A stretch of 64,000 bases of DNA, taken from NCBI GenBank assembly GCA_022865305.1, contig JALHSP010000026.1, positions 62,001-126,000 of the forward strand. The letters are read 5' to 3'. Numbering within the stretch: the stretch's first letter is position 1; each line of letters starts with the position of its first letter. The stretch is from Bacteroidales bacterium (lineage in GTDB: Bacteria > Bacteroidota > Bacteroidia > Bacteroidales > VadinHA17). This document shows positions 45,924 to 54,527 of the stretch, piece after piece. Below the pieces are notes generated by a model. It searched no databases, was not told where the DNA came from, and worked only from the letters and a program-made list of their open reading frames with translations. The position numbers and the translations under genes were made by a program.

Positions 45924-47114
45924 TCAATTTAAGACTTTAAGTTCCTTTCCGATCTTTTCAAAAGCATTTATAGCCTTATCGAGGTGCTCTTTTTCATGTG
46001 CCGCCGAGAGCTGTACTCTTATTCTTGCCTGATCTTTTGGAACAACAGGATAATAAAATCCTATGACATAAATATCTTCTTTTAAAAGTCTGGCTGCAAA
46101 CTCCTGGGACAGTTTGGCATCATATAACATCACTGCGCATATTGCAGATTTTGTGGGTTTTATGTCAAATCCAAGCCTGGTCATCCGGCTGATAAAATAT
46201 TCAGCATTCCGGTGAAGTTTATCCTGCAGGACATTTGTCTCTGTCATCATATCGATCATTTTGATCCCTGCTGCAGCAACCAGTGGTGGTATCGAATTTG
46301 AGAAGAGGTAAGGTCGTGATCTCTGGCGGAGCAGTTCGATAATTTCTTTTTTCCCTGTTGTAAAACCGCCAATAGCTCCGCCAAATGCCTTTCCGAGGGT
46401 ACCGGTTATTATTTCAACATGTCCCATGAGGTTATATAGTTCTGTAACGCCTCGTCCGGTTTCTCCGACAACTCCTGCAGAATGAGATTCATCGACCATG
46501 ACCATAGCGCCATACAGGTTTGCAAGCTCCACAATTTTATTCAGAGGGGCAACATTCCCGTCCATAGAGAAAACTCCATCAGTAACAATTAAACGGAAGC
46601 GTTGTTCCTGCGCCAGCTGAAGCTGCGTCTCAAGATCTTCCATGTCAGCGTTATCATACCTGTACCGCTGGGCTTTACAAAGCCGGACGCCATCGATAAT
46701 TGAAGCATGATTCAATGCATCCGAAATTATTGCATCTTCGCTTGTAAGAAGCGGTTCAAACACGCCGCCATTGGCATCAAAGCATGCAGCATAAAGGATC
46801 GTGTCTTCGGTATTGAAGAACTTTGCAATTTTTCTTTCCAGTTTTATGTGGAGATCAGTTGTTCCGCAGATAAACCTGACCGATGACATCCCGTAACCAT
46901 GATCGTCCAGTGCTGATTTTGCTGCTTCAACAAGATTCGGATTATTTGAAAGTCCGAGATAATTATTGGCACAGAAATTCAACACTTTTTGGCCGCTGTT
47001 CAGCTCAATTTCAGCGCCTTGTGGAGATATGATAACACGTTCATTTTTATAGAGGCCAGCTTCTTTTATCTCTTTAAGCTGGTTCGTAAGATAATTCTGA
47101 AAGGCAGTATACAT
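45924..47114 (-). CDS. kbl: Glycine C-acetyltransferase (2-amino-3-ketobutyrate CoA ligase)
   Basis: PLP enzyme of the alpha-oxoamine synthase family, 396 residues. It cleaves 2-amino-3-ketobutyrate with CoA to glycine and acetyl-CoA. Motifs: NNYLGLSNNP, GMSSVRFICGT, SDALNHASIIDGVRL, TDGVFSMDGN, DESHSAG, and the PLP lysine in ITGTLGKAFGGAIGG. tdh, which makes its substrate from threonine, lies 4 kb away on the same strand, so a threonine-degradation pathway is complete. About half-identical by eye to the neighbouring paralogue at 47212. Confidence 0.92.
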   Translation of the reverse strand: MYTAFQNYLTNQLKEIKEAGLYKNERVIISPQGAEIELNSGQKVLNFCANNYLGLSNNPNLVEAAKSALDDHGYGMSSVRFICGTTDLHIKLERKIAKFFNTEDTILYAACFDANGGVFEPLLTSEDAIISDALNHASIIDGVRLCKAQRYRYDNADMEDLETQLQLAQEQRFRLIVTDGVFSMDGNVAPLNKIVELANLYGAMVMVDESHSAGVVGETGRGVTELYNLMGHVEIITGTLGKAFGGAIGGFTTGKKEIIELLRQRSRPYLFSNSIPPLVAAAGIKMIDMMTETNVLQDKLHRNAEYFISRMTRLGFDIKPTKSAICAVMLYDAKLSQEFAARLLKEDIYVIGFYYPVVPKDQARIRVQLSAAHEKEHLDKAINAFEKIGKELKVLN

Positions 47115-47211
47115 GTGTATTTTTTTGCATTACAAAGAAAATACAAAATTGATGATTACCTAAGGTCTAATTTATGATGATAATCATTTATCGTAACAAA
47201 ATTTCTACGGA

Positions 47212-48459
47212 TTAAAGACCATATTTTTCTATGATCTTTTCTTTTGTTAATCCAAGGATTTCATATTTCTTTCCAACTTTAATAAAGGCAGATAATGCCT
47301 TTTCAAGATGATGAATCTCGTGCCCGGCAGAAATCTGAGTTCTGATCCTTGCCTGTCCGTTCGGAACTACAGGAAAGAAAAAGCCAATTGCGTAGATTCC
47401 TTCGTTATACAGGTCCTTCGAGAAATCCTGGGATAATTTTGCATTGAACAGCATAACGGGTACAATCGGACTATCACCTTCCTTCAGAATAAACCCGGCT
47501 TCAGTCAATCCCTTTCTCCACCAGTTTGCATTTCTTTCAAGCTTGTCACGTCTTTCAGTACTTGAAGACAGAATATCAAATACTTTAAGCACCCCTGAAA
47601 TAATTACCGGAGAAATAGTGTTGGAAAAGAGATATGGACGTGCTTTCTGCCTGCATATCTGGACTATTTCCTTTCTTCCTGATACACATCCTCCGGAAGC
47701 TCCGCCAAGAGCTTTCCCGAAAGTTGTGGTAATTATATCAATTTTGCCAATAACATTAAAATGTTCATGAGTTCCTCGTCCGGTTCTTCCAAGAAATCCT
47801 GATGAATGGGAATCATCTACAAGTATCATTGCATCATATTTCTCGCAGAGTCTTACCATTTCATCAAGTTTGGCAAGGTCGCCATCCATTGAGAAAACGC
47901 CATCGGTTATAACCAGCTTTATTCTCTTGTCTGCATGAAGTTGAAGTTTCTCTTCCAGATGCTCCATATTAGAATGTTTGAAAGTATCATGCTGAGCACT
48001 GCAAAGCCTCATCCCGTCAATTATAGATGCATGAACGAGCCTGTCTGAAATCATTATGTCTTCACTGGTAAGTAATGCTTCAAAAACTCCGGCGTTGGCA
48101 TCCATGCATGAAGGGAACAGGATTGTGTCTTCAGTGCCAAGGAATTCTGTAACCCTGTTTTCAAGTTCCCTGTGAATATCCTGTGTTCCGCAAATAAAGC
48201 GTACTGACGACATGCCATAGCCTCTTTTTTCAAGTCCTTCATGTGCAGCTTTCAGAACATCAGGGTGGCTTGATAATCCAAGATAGTTGTTGGAACACAT
48301 ATTAATTACATTCTTAATACTGGCTCCTGAAGGAAATTCAACTTCAATATCAGCTGCCTGAGAAGAATGAATAAACCGTTCTTCTTTAAAAATCCCGGCA
48401 TTCCGGATCTCTGCCAGCTGATTCTGGTAAAGATTTTTGATCTTATCGCTATAGCTCAT
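47212..48459 (-). CDS. Second alpha-oxoamine synthase (Kbl-like paralogue) beside an ACP gene
   Basis: 415 residues with all PLP features: NNYLGLSSHP, GMSSVRFICGTQDIH, DDSHSSG and the PLP lysine in ITTTFGKALGGASGG. It is close to Kbl but has a longer N-terminus and an extra C-terminal helix (LTKEKIIEKYGL). Family members condense an acyl-thioester with an amino acid (serine palmitoyltransferase, cysteate acyltransferase, BioF, Kbl). Its position 105 bp downstream of a stand-alone ACP gene and next to an acyl/acetyl-CoA ligase suggests the acyl donor may be an acyl-ACP; this is inference. It could equally be a second Kbl. Confidence 0.82.
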   Translation of the reverse strand: MSYSDKIKNLYQNQLAEIRNAGIFKEERFIHSSQAADIEVEFPSGASIKNVINMCSNNYLGLSSHPDVLKAAHEGLEKRGYGMSSVRFICGTQDIHRELENRVTEFLGTEDTILFPSCMDANAGVFEALLTSEDIMISDRLVHASIIDGMRLCSAQHDTFKHSNMEHLEEKLQLHADKRIKLVITDGVFSMDGDLAKLDEMVRLCEKYDAMILVDDSHSSGFLGRTGRGTHEHFNVIGKIDIITTTFGKALGGASGGCVSGRKEIVQICRQKARPYLFSNTISPVIISGVLKVFDILSSSTERRDKLERNANWWRKGLTEAGFILKEGDSPIVPVMLFNAKLSQDFSKDLYNEGIYAIGFFFPVVPNGQARIRTQISAGHEIHHLEKALSAFIKVGKKYEILGLTKEKIIEKYGL

Positions 48460-48564
48460 GGTTATTATGAATATTAATTTTAAGTTGGTGGATTCCGGAT
48501 TTATTATTGTGCAGTTAATGGAACACGATGTATTTTAAAAATAAATCGATTAAAAACAGGTATA

Positions 48565-48813
48565 CTATTTATTAATATACTGGTTTACAAGTGCAACAAT
48601 ATTATTCACAGTGTCAAATGCTTCAGGAGTAGCTTTTGACGGTGGTATTTTTATCTTGAATTTATTCTCAAGAAAAACCAGCAGGGAAACCATTGAAAAA
48701 GAATCTACATATCCACTGGATATAAGTGGGGTATCATAGGTTATTTTTTCATCATCATCATCGAGATATTCATTGATGACATAATTCAGGATAAGGTCTT
48801 TAATATCTTCCAT
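48565..48813 (-). CDS. Stand-alone acyl carrier protein
   Basis: 82-residue acidic four-helix carrier protein. The phosphopantetheine serine is Ser38 in GYVDSFSMVSL, following a typical ISSGYVDS turn; FLENKFKIKIPPSKAT is the helix III region. It is not the housekeeping AcpP, which has the motif DSLDTVEL; the DSFSMV form fits specialised ACPs that work with dedicated ligases. It lies between the AcsA-like ligase and the Kbl-like enzyme on the same strand, with 48-bp and 105-bp gaps, so the three are probably one transcript. Confidence 0.88.
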   Translation of the reverse strand: MEDIKDLILNYVINEYLDDDDEKITYDTPLISSGYVDSFSMVSLLVFLENKFKIKIPPSKATPEAFDTVNNIVALVNQYINK

Positions 48814-48861
48814 ATAGCTAAGTATTTAAAATTCATTATATTAATATATATTTATTATTGA

Positions 48862-50565
48862 TTAATCATTTTCCAAAGTAGAAATGTCCCCGATATCTTC
48901 ACCCCATTCCTTTGCGTGCAGTAATCTTCTCATTATTTTACCGCTGCGGGTTTTTGGAAGCTTTTCCATATACTCGATTGACTGGGGCATCGCAATGGGG
49001 GAGAGTTTTTTCCTTATAAAATTCATTATTTCAAGCTCCAGATCAGGGCCCGGATTGAATCCGGGTTTAAGAGTAATAAATGCTTTAACAACTTCCATAT
49101 TGATCTCATCGGGTTTTGCAACTACTGCCGATTCTCCGACGGCCGGATGTTCAAGCAGGGCAGATTCCACTTCAAACGGACTTACAAGGTGTCCGCCGGT
49201 ATTAATAACATCATCATCTCTGCCGACAAACCAGAAATATCCTTCACTGTCAATGCTTGACCTGTCACCTGTCAGATACCACCCGTTAATAAATTTCTCG
49301 CGGTATTTCTCTTCATTATTCCAGTAGCTCCTCATCATTGCAGGCCATCCAGGTTTAAACGCAATAAGTCCTACCTGCCCCGGCTCTGTAATTGGTTCAT
49401 ATTTTTTTGCATCGAGTACCACACCAGTAATTCCAGGGAATGACTTACCCATTGATCCCGGTTTTACTTTCATCCCCGGGAAATTGGTAATCATTATTGA
49501 GCCTGTCTCAGTCTGCCAGAAAGTATCATGGAAGAGTTTTCCAAACATTTTCTGCGACCATATTACAGCCTCAGAATTCAAGGGTTCCCCGACGCTTGCA
49601 AGGTGACGTAAGCTTGAAAGATCAAAATCGCTGACGATATCTTCTCCTGCTTTCATCAGCGATCTAATGGCAGTAGGAGCAGAATACCACATGGTGATCC
49701 TGTAATCTTCAATAAATTTATACCATGCCTGAGCTGAAAAGCCTGCATCAAGAACACACTGAGTGATTCCAAGACTCCATGGTCCTATTATTCCATACGA
49801 TGTGCCTGTTACCCATCCTGGATCCGCAGTACACCAGTAAATGTCATCCTCCTGTAAATCAAGCACCCACTTGGCAGTAAGATATTGTGAAATTATTGAA
49901 TAATGTACATGTTTCACACCTTTGGGCTGTCCGGTGGTTCCGGATGTGTAATGCAGTACTGATGGTGATTCCGCCCTGGTGGGATATATTTCAAAATTCT
50001 CAACCGGTTTTGATTCCTGCAGACTGAAAGGAAGCTCCCTTGATTCTAATTTTTTTGTTTTATTGTGATCAACTATCACAATAAATTCAAGATTTGGAAG
50101 ACGTTCAAGAACCTTCCTTACTTTAGATAAATGTTTACGTTGCGTTATAATTGCCTTTGTTTGTGCATTCTCAAGTCTTACAAAAAGAGATTCATCGCCA
50201 AAGGCAGAAAAAAGCGGCTGGACAATCGCACCTATTTTGAGAACTCCAAGAAATGAAAAATATAATTCAGGGATCCGATCCAAAAACAGACATACCCTGT
50301 CTTCATTCTTAATTCCGATATTACGCAGGAAGTTGCCAATAGTATTTCCTGCCAGCCGTATATCGTTAAAGGAATATTGCTTTTTAATACCTCCAAATCC
50401 TTCGTAAAAGAGAGCAGTTTTATCGGCTTTTCCTTTGAGGCAAATCCTGTCAGAGCAATACCATCCTATATTTAAAACATTGCCATCTGTGTATTCTAAT
50501 TCTTTTTCTGCAACTGACCACTCAAAATTCCTGACCCTATCTTCGTAAAGACCGAAATTTGACAT
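48862..50565 (-). CDS. AMP-forming acyl/acetyl-CoA ligase (AcsA-like)
   Basis: 567-residue ANL-superfamily enzyme. LHYTSGTTGQPKGVKHVH is the P-loop, YWCTADPGWVTGTSYGI and FHDTFWQTETGS core motifs, GWYLTGDRSSIDSEGYFWFVGRDDDVINTGGH (split by normal loops) the hinge, and LPKTRSGKIMRRLL contains the C-terminal catalytic lysine. Sequence and the ending IGDISTLEND resemble Bacillus AcsA. It may charge acetate or a longer acid onto CoA or onto the adjacent ACP; acceptor not decidable from sequence. First gene of the ligase-ACP-synthase group. Confidence 0.85.
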   Translation of the reverse strand: MSNFGLYEDRVRNFEWSVAEKELEYTDGNVLNIGWYCSDRICLKGKADKTALFYEGFGGIKKQYSFNDIRLAGNTIGNFLRNIGIKNEDRVCLFLDRIPELYFSFLGVLKIGAIVQPLFSAFGDESLFVRLENAQTKAIITQRKHLSKVRKVLERLPNLEFIVIVDHNKTKKLESRELPFSLQESKPVENFEIYPTRAESPSVLHYTSGTTGQPKGVKHVHYSIISQYLTAKWVLDLQEDDIYWCTADPGWVTGTSYGIIGPWSLGITQCVLDAGFSAQAWYKFIEDYRITMWYSAPTAIRSLMKAGEDIVSDFDLSSLRHLASVGEPLNSEAVIWSQKMFGKLFHDTFWQTETGSIMITNFPGMKVKPGSMGKSFPGITGVVLDAKKYEPITEPGQVGLIAFKPGWPAMMRSYWNNEEKYREKFINGWYLTGDRSSIDSEGYFWFVGRDDDVINTGGHLVSPFEVESALLEHPAVGESAVVAKPDEINMEVVKAFITLKPGFNPGPDLELEIMNFIRKKLSPIAMPQSIEYMEKLPKTRSGKIMRRLLHAKEWGEDIGDISTLEND

Positions 50566-50651
50566 GAAAAAAATGTATTAATAAATTACTCAGATATCCA
50601 AGATATGTATTTTTTTTTCAGCTATTGTTACTCAATTCTGATTTTATTTAA

Positions 50652-50696
50652 GTCTGTAAGGTCTGTAAAGTCCATAAAGTTTGTAAGGTATGAAAG
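50652..50696 (+). repeat. Period-9 repeat array, five units
   Basis: Units GTCTGTAAG, GTCTGTAAA, GTCCATAAA, GTTTGTAAG, GTATGAAAG, all exactly 9 nt, just downstream (3' side) of the four-helix-bundle ORF. Same spacing and GTC start as the array at 34690. Confidence 0.7.
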
Positions 50697-50731
50697 TTGG
50701 AAAGGAGTATAAGATCAATAAAGATTTAGTT

Positions 50732-51076
50732 TTAGAGTTTTTTAATAAATCCTGATAACATTTTTGATATTTCAATTGAGGAGTTATAAAGCTCCTTAAA
50801 TTCCGAATCAGAGATTTTTTGAGTCTCTTTAGCCAGATAAAGCATCGATCTTAGTTCTCCACAAGAACCTTTTGCAATAAACAGAAAATGTTTGAATTCA
50901 TTATTAGTGCTTCTCTCAAAACCCTCCGCAATATTATTCATAATCGATACAGAAGCCCGAAGAATCTGATCCTTTAATCCAAAATCCTTACAATGTTCAA
51001 ATAATTTATAAATTATTACTGCAAGCTTTTTTGAATTTTGCCAGATAACAATATCCTCAAATCTTTCAGCTTTCAT
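50732..51076 (-). CDS. Four-helix-bundle protein (23S rRNA intervening-sequence / S23 type)
   Basis: 114 residues, all helical, with the family pattern FEDIVIWQNSKKLAVIIYKLF, FGLKDQILRASVSIMNNIAEGFER and EFKHFLFIAKGSCGELRSML. Proteins of this family are encoded in rRNA intervening sequences and, as Avd, in diversity-generating retroelements; here there is neither an rRNA nor a reverse transcriptase nearby. The ORF sits between ligase and tdh, bracketed by inverted period-9 repeats, which suggests a small mobile or passenger unit. Function unknown. Confidence 0.88.
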   Translation of the reverse strand: MKAERFEDIVIWQNSKKLAVIIYKLFEHCKDFGLKDQILRASVSIMNNIAEGFERSTNNEFKHFLFIAKGSCGELRSMLYLAKETQKISDSEFKELYNSSIEISKMLSGFIKKL

Positions 51077-51110
51077 AAAGGAATCATTTCAGTTTTAAAG
51101 GCATCATTCT

Positions 51111-51137
51111 ATACAACTTTATAAACTTTTAACTTAC
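51111..51137 (-). repeat. Period-9-like repeat on the 5' side of the four-helix-bundle ORF (inverted)
   Basis: On the minus strand two 9-mers GTTTATAAA and GTTGTATAG plus a partial unit, resembling the array at 50652 but on the opposite strand; it ends 2 bp before the tdh stop codon. Confidence 0.45.
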
Positions 51138-51139
51138 AG

Positions 51140-52174
51140 TCATTCCCAGTTTAATATCACTTTTCCGCAATTCCCTTTTTCCATTACATCAAATCCCTTC
51201 TGAAAATCATCTATATGAAAGCGATGTGTTATTATGGGATTGAGGTCAATACCGCCGATTATCATCATTTCCATCTTATACCAGGTTTCCCACATCTCTC
51301 TTCCATATATACCTTTTAATGTTATTGCCTTGAAAATGATATCACTCCATGGTACTGCAAAATCTGAAGGAAGTATCCCGAGCAATGAGATACTTGAGCC
51401 ATTGTACATGTTACTGATCATTTCGACAAATGCCTTTGGGGAGCCTGACATCTCCATCCCGATATCAAATCCTCTCATCCCCAGCTTTTTAACTGCATCA
51501 GATATCTTTTCTCCCCTGGAAGGATTGACTGTCATTGTTGCCCCCATTTTCCTGGCTATATCAAGGCGATAATCGCTCAGGTCGCTTGCAACGATAAATC
51601 TGGCACCGGCAAATTTTGCAATGGCAACAGCCATACTGCCTATAAGTCCGGCTCCGGTAATAAGAACATCTTCTCCAAGGAGCGGGAACGACAGCGCGGT
51701 ATGTGTTGCATTTCCGAAAGGATCCATGATAGCTGCCCATTCATCTGGTATCCTTTGATCGAGTGGTATGACATTTGAAGAAGGTATTTTAACATATTCA
51801 GCAAATGATCCGTCGATATGTACTCCAATTCCCAGGATGTTTTCGCAGACATGCTCTTTACCGCGACGACAGTTGCGGCAATGCCCGCAGGCAATATGTC
51901 CTTCTCCTGTCACTCTTTCCCCGATCTTAAGATTTGTAACTCCTTTTCCCATCTTTTCAATATAGCCCATATACTCGTGTCCGATTATCATGGGTGTTTT
52001 TATAGTTTTCTGTGACCAGGCATCCCATTCATAGATATGAAGATCAGTGCCACAGATTGCTGATTTACTGACTTTTATTACAACATCATTAAGACCCGGT
52101 TCAGGTACAGGAGCCTCCTCCATCCATAAGCCTTTCTCCGGTCTTGCTTTTACTAAAGCTTTCATCTTTTTCAT
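51140..52174 (-). CDS. tdh: L-threonine 3-dehydrogenase
   Basis: Zinc-dependent medium-chain dehydrogenase oxidising threonine to 2-amino-3-ketobutyrate. 344 residues; catalytic-zinc residues in AICGTDLHIYEWD and GHEYMG, structural-zinc cysteines in CGHCRNCRRGKEHVC, Rossmann GAGLIGSMAVAIAK. The sequence THRFHIDDFQKGFDVMEKGNCGKVILNW is the Tdh C-terminus. A second Met at codon 4 (52165) is an alternative start. Kbl (45924) takes the product. It is separated from the ligase by the four-helix-bundle unit. Confidence 0.95.
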   Translation of the reverse strand: MKKMKALVKARPEKGLWMEEAPVPEPGLNDVVIKVSKSAICGTDLHIYEWDAWSQKTIKTPMIIGHEYMGYIEKMGKGVTNLKIGERVTGEGHIACGHCRNCRRGKEHVCENILGIGVHIDGSFAEYVKIPSSNVIPLDQRIPDEWAAIMDPFGNATHTALSFPLLGEDVLITGAGLIGSMAVAIAKFAGARFIVASDLSDYRLDIARKMGATMTVNPSRGEKISDAVKKLGMRGFDIGMEMSGSPKAFVEMISNMYNGSSISLLGILPSDFAVPWSDIIFKAITLKGIYGREMWETWYKMEMMIIGGIDLNPIITHRFHIDDFQKGFDVMEKGNCGKVILNWE

Positions 52175-52215
52175 ATAAATGTATTTCTGAATTTTTTGTC
52201 ATTTCTGATGAATAA

Positions 52216-52223
52216 CAAAATTA
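52216..52223 (-). promoter_or_regulatory. -7 box for tdh
   Basis: Minus strand TAATTTTG, exact TAnnTTTG match, 42 bp before the ATG. A TTTG lies 16 bp upstream, shorter than the ideal spacing. Confidence 0.45.
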
Positions 52224-52270
52224 ATATAAATCTGCAGTTCAAATCCTGATTTGTACTATAGTATTATATG

Positions 52271-52303
52271 TTACAGGGTTTATCTATCTTTACAGGGTTT
52301 ATC
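52271..52303 (+). repeat. Two direct copies of TTACAGGGTTTATC upstream of gltX
   Basis: Copies at 52271-52284 and 52290-52303, offset 19 bp (about two helical turns), 15 bp before the gltX ATG. Position suggests a regulator binding on one face or a leader element; a near -7 box TATCTTTA lies between. Confidence 0.5.
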
Positions 52304-52317
52304 AGATATTAAGCAAT

Positions 52318-53832
52318 ATGCTTCAGGTACGAGTACGTTTTGCCCCAAGTCCCACAGGCCCTTTGCATATCGGTGGTGTGAGAACAGCTCTTTATAATTA
52401 TCTCTTTGCAAAAAAGAATAATGGGGTTTTTATCTTAAGGATTGAAGATACTGATCAGGCAAGGTTAGTAGAGGGTGCCGAGGAATATATAATGGAGTCA
52501 TTGAAATGGTGCGGAATAATTCCGGATGAAGGAATAATTGAAGGAGGTAAATACGGTCCGTACCGGCAGAGTGACAGAAATCGTCTGTTCAGGCAATATG
52601 CGGATATACTTGTTGAAAAAGGTGAAGCATATTATGCATTTGATACTCCCGAACAATTGGAAAAATTAAGGACGGAATCAGAAAAAAAGGGTAACACATT
52701 TATATACAATGCTTCTATCCGGGGGAAACTGAATAACTCAGTTTCATTGCCGGAGTCTGAATGGAAAGCTAATCTGGAAAAGAATAAGCCATATGTGATA
52801 CGTTATAAAATGCCGTTGAATGAAGATATTCATTTTGACGACCTTGTACGCGGACATATTGTTGTAAACACCGGCACTCTTGATGATAAGGTTTTATTCA
52901 AATCAGACGGAATGCCTACCTATCATCTGGCAAACATTGTCGACGATCACCTGATGGAGATAAGCCATGTTATTCGTGGTGAGGAATGGCTTCCATCACT
53001 CCCTCTTCATGTTATGCTTTATCGTTCATTCGGCTGGGAAGCCCCCCTCTTTGCACACCTCCCCCTGCTTCTTAAACCTGACGGAAAGGGGAAATTAAGC
53101 AAACGCGACGGCGACAGAATGGGATTCCCTGTCTTTCCCCTTTACTGGCCATATGATGAAACAGCAAAAGGTTATCGCGAAGAGGGATATTATCCGGAAG
53201 CCTTTGTCAATATGATTGCACTTCTTGGATGGAATCCGGGAACTGAACAGGAAATCTTCAGTATGGAGGAGCTTATTAATTTATTTTCAATTGAGAGAGT
53301 ACATAAATCAGGTTCACGTTTTGATCCGGAAAAGGCTAAATGGTTTAACCACCAGTATCTTAAGCACAGAACAAATAACCAGCTTGCCCTTGAATTCAGG
53401 GATTTTGTGAGAGCGCGTGGTTATCATATGGATATTATCGAACTTGAAACACTGATAAGCCTGGTAAAAGAAAGAGTGAGTTTTGTTAAGGAAATATGGC
53501 AGGAAACAGATTTCTTTTTTAAAGCCCCGGAGACATATGATCAGGAGGTAATTAAGAAACGATGGAAACCTGAAACATCTGAACTCCTTTTGGAGCTGAA
53601 ATCTGTGCTGGGGAACCTGGAGGTGTTTAGCCCTTTATCCACGGAGCAGGCAGTGAAGGCATGGATTGAAGAAAAAAGGTATAATACAGGTGCAATAATG
53701 AATGCTTTCAGGCTGGTTATTGTTGGTGAATCCCGAGGACCTCATATGTTCGATATTATTTCCTGGATCGGCCAAGAGGAGACACGTAAACGGATTGATA
53801 AGGGCGTTTCTGTGATAGGTAAACAGATATAA
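52318..53832 (+). CDS. gltX: Glutamate--tRNA ligase
   Basis: Class I synthetase charging tRNA-Glu. 504 residues; PSPTGPLHIGGVRTALYNYLF holds the HIGH motif, and GKGKLSKRDGDRMGFPVFPL the KMSKS equivalent (KLSKR). Discriminating GluRS from GlnRS rests on overall family match and absence of the C-terminal beta-barrels. Its TAA overlaps the next ATG by one base, coupling it to the TatD-like gene. Confidence 0.95.
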   Translation: MLQVRVRFAPSPTGPLHIGGVRTALYNYLFAKKNNGVFILRIEDTDQARLVEGAEEYIMESLKWCGIIPDEGIIEGGKYGPYRQSDRNRLFRQYADILVEKGEAYYAFDTPEQLEKLRTESEKKGNTFIYNASIRGKLNNSVSLPESEWKANLEKNKPYVIRYKMPLNEDIHFDDLVRGHIVVNTGTLDDKVLFKSDGMPTYHLANIVDDHLMEISHVIRGEEWLPSLPLHVMLYRSFGWEAPLFAHLPLLLKPDGKGKLSKRDGDRMGFPVFPLYWPYDETAKGYREEGYYPEAFVNMIALLGWNPGTEQEIFSMEELINLFSIERVHKSGSRFDPEKAKWFNHQYLKHRTNNQLALEFRDFVRARGYHMDIIELETLISLVKERVSFVKEIWQETDFFFKAPETYDQEVIKKRWKPETSELLLELKSVLGNLEVFSPLSTEQAVKAWIEEKRYNTGAIMNAFRLVIVGESRGPHMFDIISWIGQEETRKRIDKGVSVIGKQI

Positions 53833-54512
53833 TGAACTTTCCGGTTACAAACGATTACATTGATATTCATACCCACGATTCGGGTCCAATTCCGGGGATC
53901 TTTTCGGTCGAAAACCTGATGGCTCACGAGAGTAAATCACCTGTGGACGCTCCCGGACTTGCTTTTACTTCCGGTATCCATCCATGGTACCTCAGCGAGA
54001 TTAATCATAACAAGCTTATTGACAATGTTTTAAAAACTATAACTCATCCGTCTGTTGTTGCTGTCGGAGAGGCAGGATTTGATAAGATAAAAGGACCTCT
54101 ACTGGAGCTGCAGCGAAGAACATTTGAAGAGCAGGTAACCGTTGCTGAAGAGCACAAAAAGCCAGTTGTTATTCATTGTGTAAGAGCATGGGATGAGCTG
54201 CTTTCAGAACGTAAGAAGCTCAGACCAAAAATGCCCTGGCTGATCCATGGATTCAGAGGAAATAAGGAACTTGCTTTTCAACTTATTTCAAAAGGAATGT
54301 ATCTCTCATTCTGGTTTGATTTTGTAATGAGACCGGAATCTGCTGACCTGTTAAGAAGTCTGCCGGCAGACAGGATTTTTCTTGAAACAGACGGAGCAGA
54401 AGTTAATATAAAAGATATATATTTAAAGGTAGCATTGGATCTGAGACTTGATTTGGATGAATTAAAAGTTCTGATCCTGAACAATTTTAATAAGTTTTTT
54501 AACTTGAAATAA
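53832..54512 (+). CDS. TatD family metal-dependent hydrolase
   Basis: 226-residue TIM-barrel hydrolase. Metal ligands are visible in order: HTH at the N-terminus (DIHTHDSG), Glu in VGEAGFD, His in VIHCVRAWDELL, His in LIHGFRG and Asp in FLETDGAE. Family members are 3'-5' DNases or D-aminoacyl-related hydrolases; activity not specified here. Shorter than E. coli TatD (260). Starts on the last base of gltX, and tcdA follows closely. Confidence 0.88.
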   Translation: MNFPVTNDYIDIHTHDSGPIPGIFSVENLMAHESKSPVDAPGLAFTSGIHPWYLSEINHNKLIDNVLKTITHPSVVAVGEAGFDKIKGPLLELQRRTFEEQVTVAEEHKKPVVIHCVRAWDELLSERKKLRPKMPWLIHGFRGNKELAFQLISKGMYLSFWFDFVMRPESADLLRSLPADRIFLETDGAEVNIKDIYLKVALDLRLDLDELKVLILNNFNKFFNLK

Positions 54513-54527
54513 TTGTTAACCACTAAG

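Noticed and set aside
50652-51137. Diversity-generating retroelement (Avd plus reverse transcriptase)
   Set aside because: The four-helix-bundle protein resembles Avd, but no reverse transcriptase, template repeat or variable repeat is present nearby.
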